Shown here piece after piece: positions 6,383-8,600 of a stretch of 8,600 bases of DNA. This DNA comes from Clostridia bacterium (GTDB taxonomy: Bacteria; Bacillota_A; Clostridia; Oscillospirales; CAG-272). The notes under the pieces were generated by a model that did not search any database, was not told the DNA's origin, and worked only from the letters and a program-made list of their open reading frames with translations. Each line of letters begins with the position of its first letter. Position 1 is the stretch's first letter. The translations under genes and the position numbers were made by a program. The DNA is taken from positions 1 to 8,600 of the forward strand of contig JAGBZZ010000112.1 of NCBI GenBank assembly GCA_017652965.1. The letters run 5' to 3'.

Positions 6383-7408
6383 GTGGAATACAGAATACTG
6401 GGAAAGACCGGCCTTAAGATCTCGCGCCTTGGGCTTGGCGGCATTCCTTTGCAAAGGATCGATGCCGACGGCACAAGAGAGCTTGTGCATACCCTTTTGG
6501 AGGCCGGCGTGAACTTTATCGACACCGCGCGGGGCTATACCGTCAGCGAGGAGTACCTCGGCCGGGCGCTTTGCGGGGTGCGGGATCGCTTTGTGCTGGC
6601 CACCAAAAGCATGGCACGCACCAAGGAGGCTATGGCAAGCGACGTAGAGACAAGCCTTCGCAGCCTCCGTACCGATTATATCGACCTCTACCAGATCCAC
6701 AACCCGAGCAAGGCCGACCTTGATACGGTGATGGCACCGGGCGGGGCGCTGGAGGCACTTCTTGAGGCGCGCGCGGCCGGCAGGATCGGCCATATCGGCA
6801 TCACGCTTCACTCGGCCGATCTGTTTGCGGAGGCACTGACCCTGCCGTGGGTCGAGACGGTGATGTTCCCCTATAATATCGTCGAGACCCAGGGGGAGGA
6901 GTATATCGCCAAATGTGCCGAGGCAGGCATCGGCTTTATCGCCATGAAGCCCCTGGCAGGCGGCGCGATCGAGGATGCCGCCACCGCCCTGCGCTTTATT
7001 GCGCAGAATCCCGCCGTAACCGTTGCGATCCCCGGGATGGCCGAGGTCGCCGAGGTCGCCGAGAACGTAGCGGCGATGACCGATGCAAGACCCATGACCG
7101 ACGCCGAGTGCGAGAGGATCGCCGCGATCCGTGCCGACCTTGGCGAAAGCTTCTGCCGCCGTTGCGGCTACTGTGCCCCCTGCACGGCAGGTATCAATAT
7201 CCCCGCCGTCTTTCTCTTTGAGGGCTACCTTAGCCGCTACGGGCTTGGGGATTGGGCAATGTCGCGCTACGGGGCACTTCCCAAAAAGGCCTCGGACTGC
7301 ATCGCCTGCGGCGCGTGTGAAGGGCGTTGCCCCTACCGCCTCCCGATCCGCGATATGATGAGAAGGGCGGCAAGCGCTATGGAAAAGGCTAGGTCGGAGG
7401 TAAAGTAA
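6383..7408 (+). CDS. Aldo/keto reductase with C-terminal double [4Fe-4S] module
   Basis: A 341-residue protein beginning at GTG 6383, supported by AAGGAG at 6371-6376. An aldo/keto reductase barrel (about 1-250) carries the full catalytic tetrad: D47 and Y52 in IDTARGY, K75 in LATKS, and H106 in YQIHNP. A ferredoxin-like tail follows with eight cysteines: C258, C261, C264, C267 (CRRCGYCAPC) and C306, C309, C312, C316 (CIACGACEGRC, then P). This architecture matches the COG1453-type family of anaerobes. The clusters suggest electron delivery from or to ferredoxin in addition to a nicotinamide cofactor. The substrate, presumably an aldehyde, ketone or sugar, is unknown. The stop overlaps the next gene's ATG (TAATG at 7406-7410), so the two are probably translationally coupled. 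Confidence 0.92.
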   Translation: MEYRILGKTGLKISRLGLGGIPLQRIDADGTRELVHTLLEAGVNFIDTARGYTVSEEYLGRALCGVRDRFVLATKSMARTKEAMASDVETSLRSLRTDYIDLYQIHNPSKADLDTVMAPGGALEALLEARAAGRIGHIGITLHSADLFAEALTLPWVETVMFPYNIVETQGEEYIAKCAEAGIGFIAMKPLAGGAIEDAATALRFIAQNPAVTVAIPGMAEVAEVAENVAAMTDARPMTDAECERIAAIRADLGESFCRRCGYCAPCTAGINIPAVFLFEGYLSRYGLGDWAMSRYGALPKKASDCIACGACEGRCPYRLPIRDMMRRAASAMEKARSEVK

Positions 7409-8600
7409 TGTTTGCAATCAAACGATTTTTCTGCCGCACCGTGCAGTTTGGCTTCCGCGTGGCGCTCCCCCTGCTCCCTTACCGCGAGCCAAAGCTTTTC
7501 CCCTCTATGGACGGGATCTCCGAGATACTTTCAAAGCACCGCCCCGCCGCCGCCCTGATCGTCACCACCGCGGGGAGTGTGCGGCGCGGCCTGATTGCCC
7601 CGATCACCGACGCCTTGGATGCCCGGGGGATCCCCTACGCCGTCTATGATAAGACACAGCCCGACCCCACCGAAAGGGACGTGGAGGAGGCACTGGCGCT
7701 TTACCGCGCGGTCGGCGCGGGGATGCTGATCGCCCCGGGGGGCGGCTCGGCCATTGACTGCGCCAAGGGGGTCGCCGCGCGGGTGGCCTATCCAAGGAAG
7801 AGGCTTGACCGCCTGGCAGGTGTGATGCGCGTTTTGCGTAAGACCCCCACCCTGGTGGCGATCCCCACCACGGCGGGCACAGGAAGCGAGACCACCCCCG
7901 CGGCCGTGATCACCGATGATGTGACTCACCGCAAATACGCGATCATCAGCTTTCCGCTGATCCCGCACTATGCCGTCCTGGATACCACCCTTAGCTAGAC
8001 CCTGCCGCCCCACCTGACCGCCACGACCGGGATGGACGCCCTGACCCACGCCGTGGAGGCCTATATCGGCCGCTCCACCACCAAAAGGACACGGCGGCTT
8101 GCCGAGGAGGCGACCGCGCTTATCTTTCAAAATATCGGGCGCGCCTATGAAAACGGACAGGACGGCAAGGCACGCGAGGCCATGCTGATAGCCTCCTACC
8201 GTGCGGGATACGCCTTTTCGGTATCCTACGTTGGCTACGTCCACGCCCTGGCGCACGCGCTAGGCGGCCGCTACGGCATCCCGCACGGGCGAGCCTGTGC
8301 CATCCTGATGCCCGCCGTCCTGGAGGCCTACGGCAAAAGCGCACACAAAAAGCTGCACCGCCTTGCGGTCGCCGCAGGGGTGGCAGCAAAGGGGGAGCGC
8401 CACGAGGCGGGGGCGCAAAAATTCATTGAGGCCGTGCGCCGCCTGGCAGCCAAATACAATATCGAAACGGAAGTTCTGGACCCGGGTATAGATTCCCCCC
8501 TGGGCAGCACGGAGAGCGCGGGTTTCCGTCTGGCAGAAAAGGCCGTTCACGCTGTGTTCCCTGACGTAAAAACCGCGCCCTATCTCATGACCGGGGCCAC
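7408..8600 (+). pseudogene. Iron-containing alcohol dehydrogenase interrupted by in-frame TAG (3' end outside window)
   Basis: GGAGG at 7396-7400 precedes ATG 7408, which overlaps the reductase stop. The N-terminus (FFCRTVQFGFRVALPLLPYREP) is family-typical. Residues 111-117 are the nucleotide motif GGGSAID, and TTAGTGSETTP (154-164) follows. Codon 197 is TAG (7996-7998), in the place where relatives read roughly L-T-x-x-L-P-P. The frame then stays open for about 200 codons to the window edge, with strong family sequence: TATTGMDALTHAVEAYIG, YVHALAHALGG and GIPHGRA. Expected iron ligands, counting TAG as one residue, are D210, H214, H279 and H293, with the family spacings of 4, 65 and 14. All lie after the TAG, so the 196-residue product should be dead. 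I annotate it as a nonsense-interrupted gene; a base-call error or amber readthrough is possible. Only the last few residues appear to be missing at the edge. Confidence 0.82.
7996..7998 (+). other. In-frame amber codon within the Fe-ADH frame
   Basis: The TAG follows LDTTLS and precedes TLPPHLTA. Flanking sequence on both sides aligns with the family without a gap, so this is a single-codon substitution, not an indel. One base change would restore Gln (CAG), Lys (AAG), Leu (TTG), Ser (TCG) or Trp (TGG). The position is variable in relatives I recall, so many residues would be tolerated there. Confidence 0.9.

Noticed and set aside
7040..7063. Tandem 9-base repeat giving AEVAEVAE in the reductase
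   Set aside because: The distance from IPGM to ENVA matches what I expect of the family, so it looks like ordinary alanine/glutamate-rich sequence rather than an expansion.
6332..7417. Minus-strand open frame of 361 codons
   Set aside because: It is a shadow of the Fe-S aldo/keto reductase and has no recognisable motif.
7996..7998. Pyrrolysine insertion at the TAG
   Set aside because: The codon is at a variable, non-catalytic position. Known functional pyrrolysine is in methylamine methyltransferases, and no pyl gene is visible in the window. Incidental readthrough in a Pyl-encoding host cannot be excluded.

Overview
The window looks like chromosomal DNA from a Gram-positive, fermentative gut or rumen Clostridia-type bacterium (Oscillospiraceae or Christensenellales-like). 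This is inferred from purine-rich Shine-Dalgarno sites (AAGGAG, GGAGG, GGGGGAG), textbook sigma-A promoters with 17 bp spacers, moderately high GC by eye, oxygen-sensitive Fe-S and iron-dependent redox enzymes, and a glycan-degradation theme. I see no rRNA, tRNA, CRISPR array, transposase or phage gene.

Layout. (i) 1-613, plus strand: the 3' end of a DUF4838-type protein, a family linked to glycan degradation. (ii) 614-946: a gene-free, unusually structured spacer. It has two nearly identical palindromic copies (about 55 bp, 259 bp apart) flanking about 200 bp with three further hairpins. The outer palindromes are also plausible terminators for the genes converging on this spacer. (iii) 947-4600, minus strand: a tight three-gene operon running MmgE/PrpD-family enzyme, then a GH36-like clan GH-D glycosidase, then an alkaline-phosphatase/NPP-superfamily hydrolase. 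The spacers are 13 and 20 bp, and one consensus promoter lies at 4632-4660. (iv) 4771-5868, plus strand: glycerol dehydrogenase gldA, divergent from that operon, with its own near-perfect promoter and a strong terminator. (v) 6039-8600, plus strand: a probable operon with its own promoter. It holds a 100-residue orphan helical protein, an aldo/keto reductase with a C-terminal double [4Fe-4S] module, and an iron-containing alcohol dehydrogenase that overlaps the reductase by one base.

The most striking feature is an in-frame amber codon (TAG, 7996-7998) inside the iron-containing alcohol dehydrogenase. The frame stays open and family-like to the window edge. All four expected metal ligands lie after the TAG, so the 196-residue product should be inactive. 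The options are a very recent nonsense mutation, a base-call error, or amber readthrough or reassignment. None of the seven visible gene ends uses TAG, which fits reassignment but is too small a sample to support it.

How the genes may work together (inference): the DUF4838 protein and the GH-D enzyme would release sugars or process glycans. The PrpD-like lyase/epimerase and the phosphohydrolase would act on acid or phosphorylated derivatives. GldA and the AKR/Fe-ADH pair would interconvert short polyols, aldehydes and ketones for redox balance. No transporter, regulator or kinase is visible to confirm a pathway.
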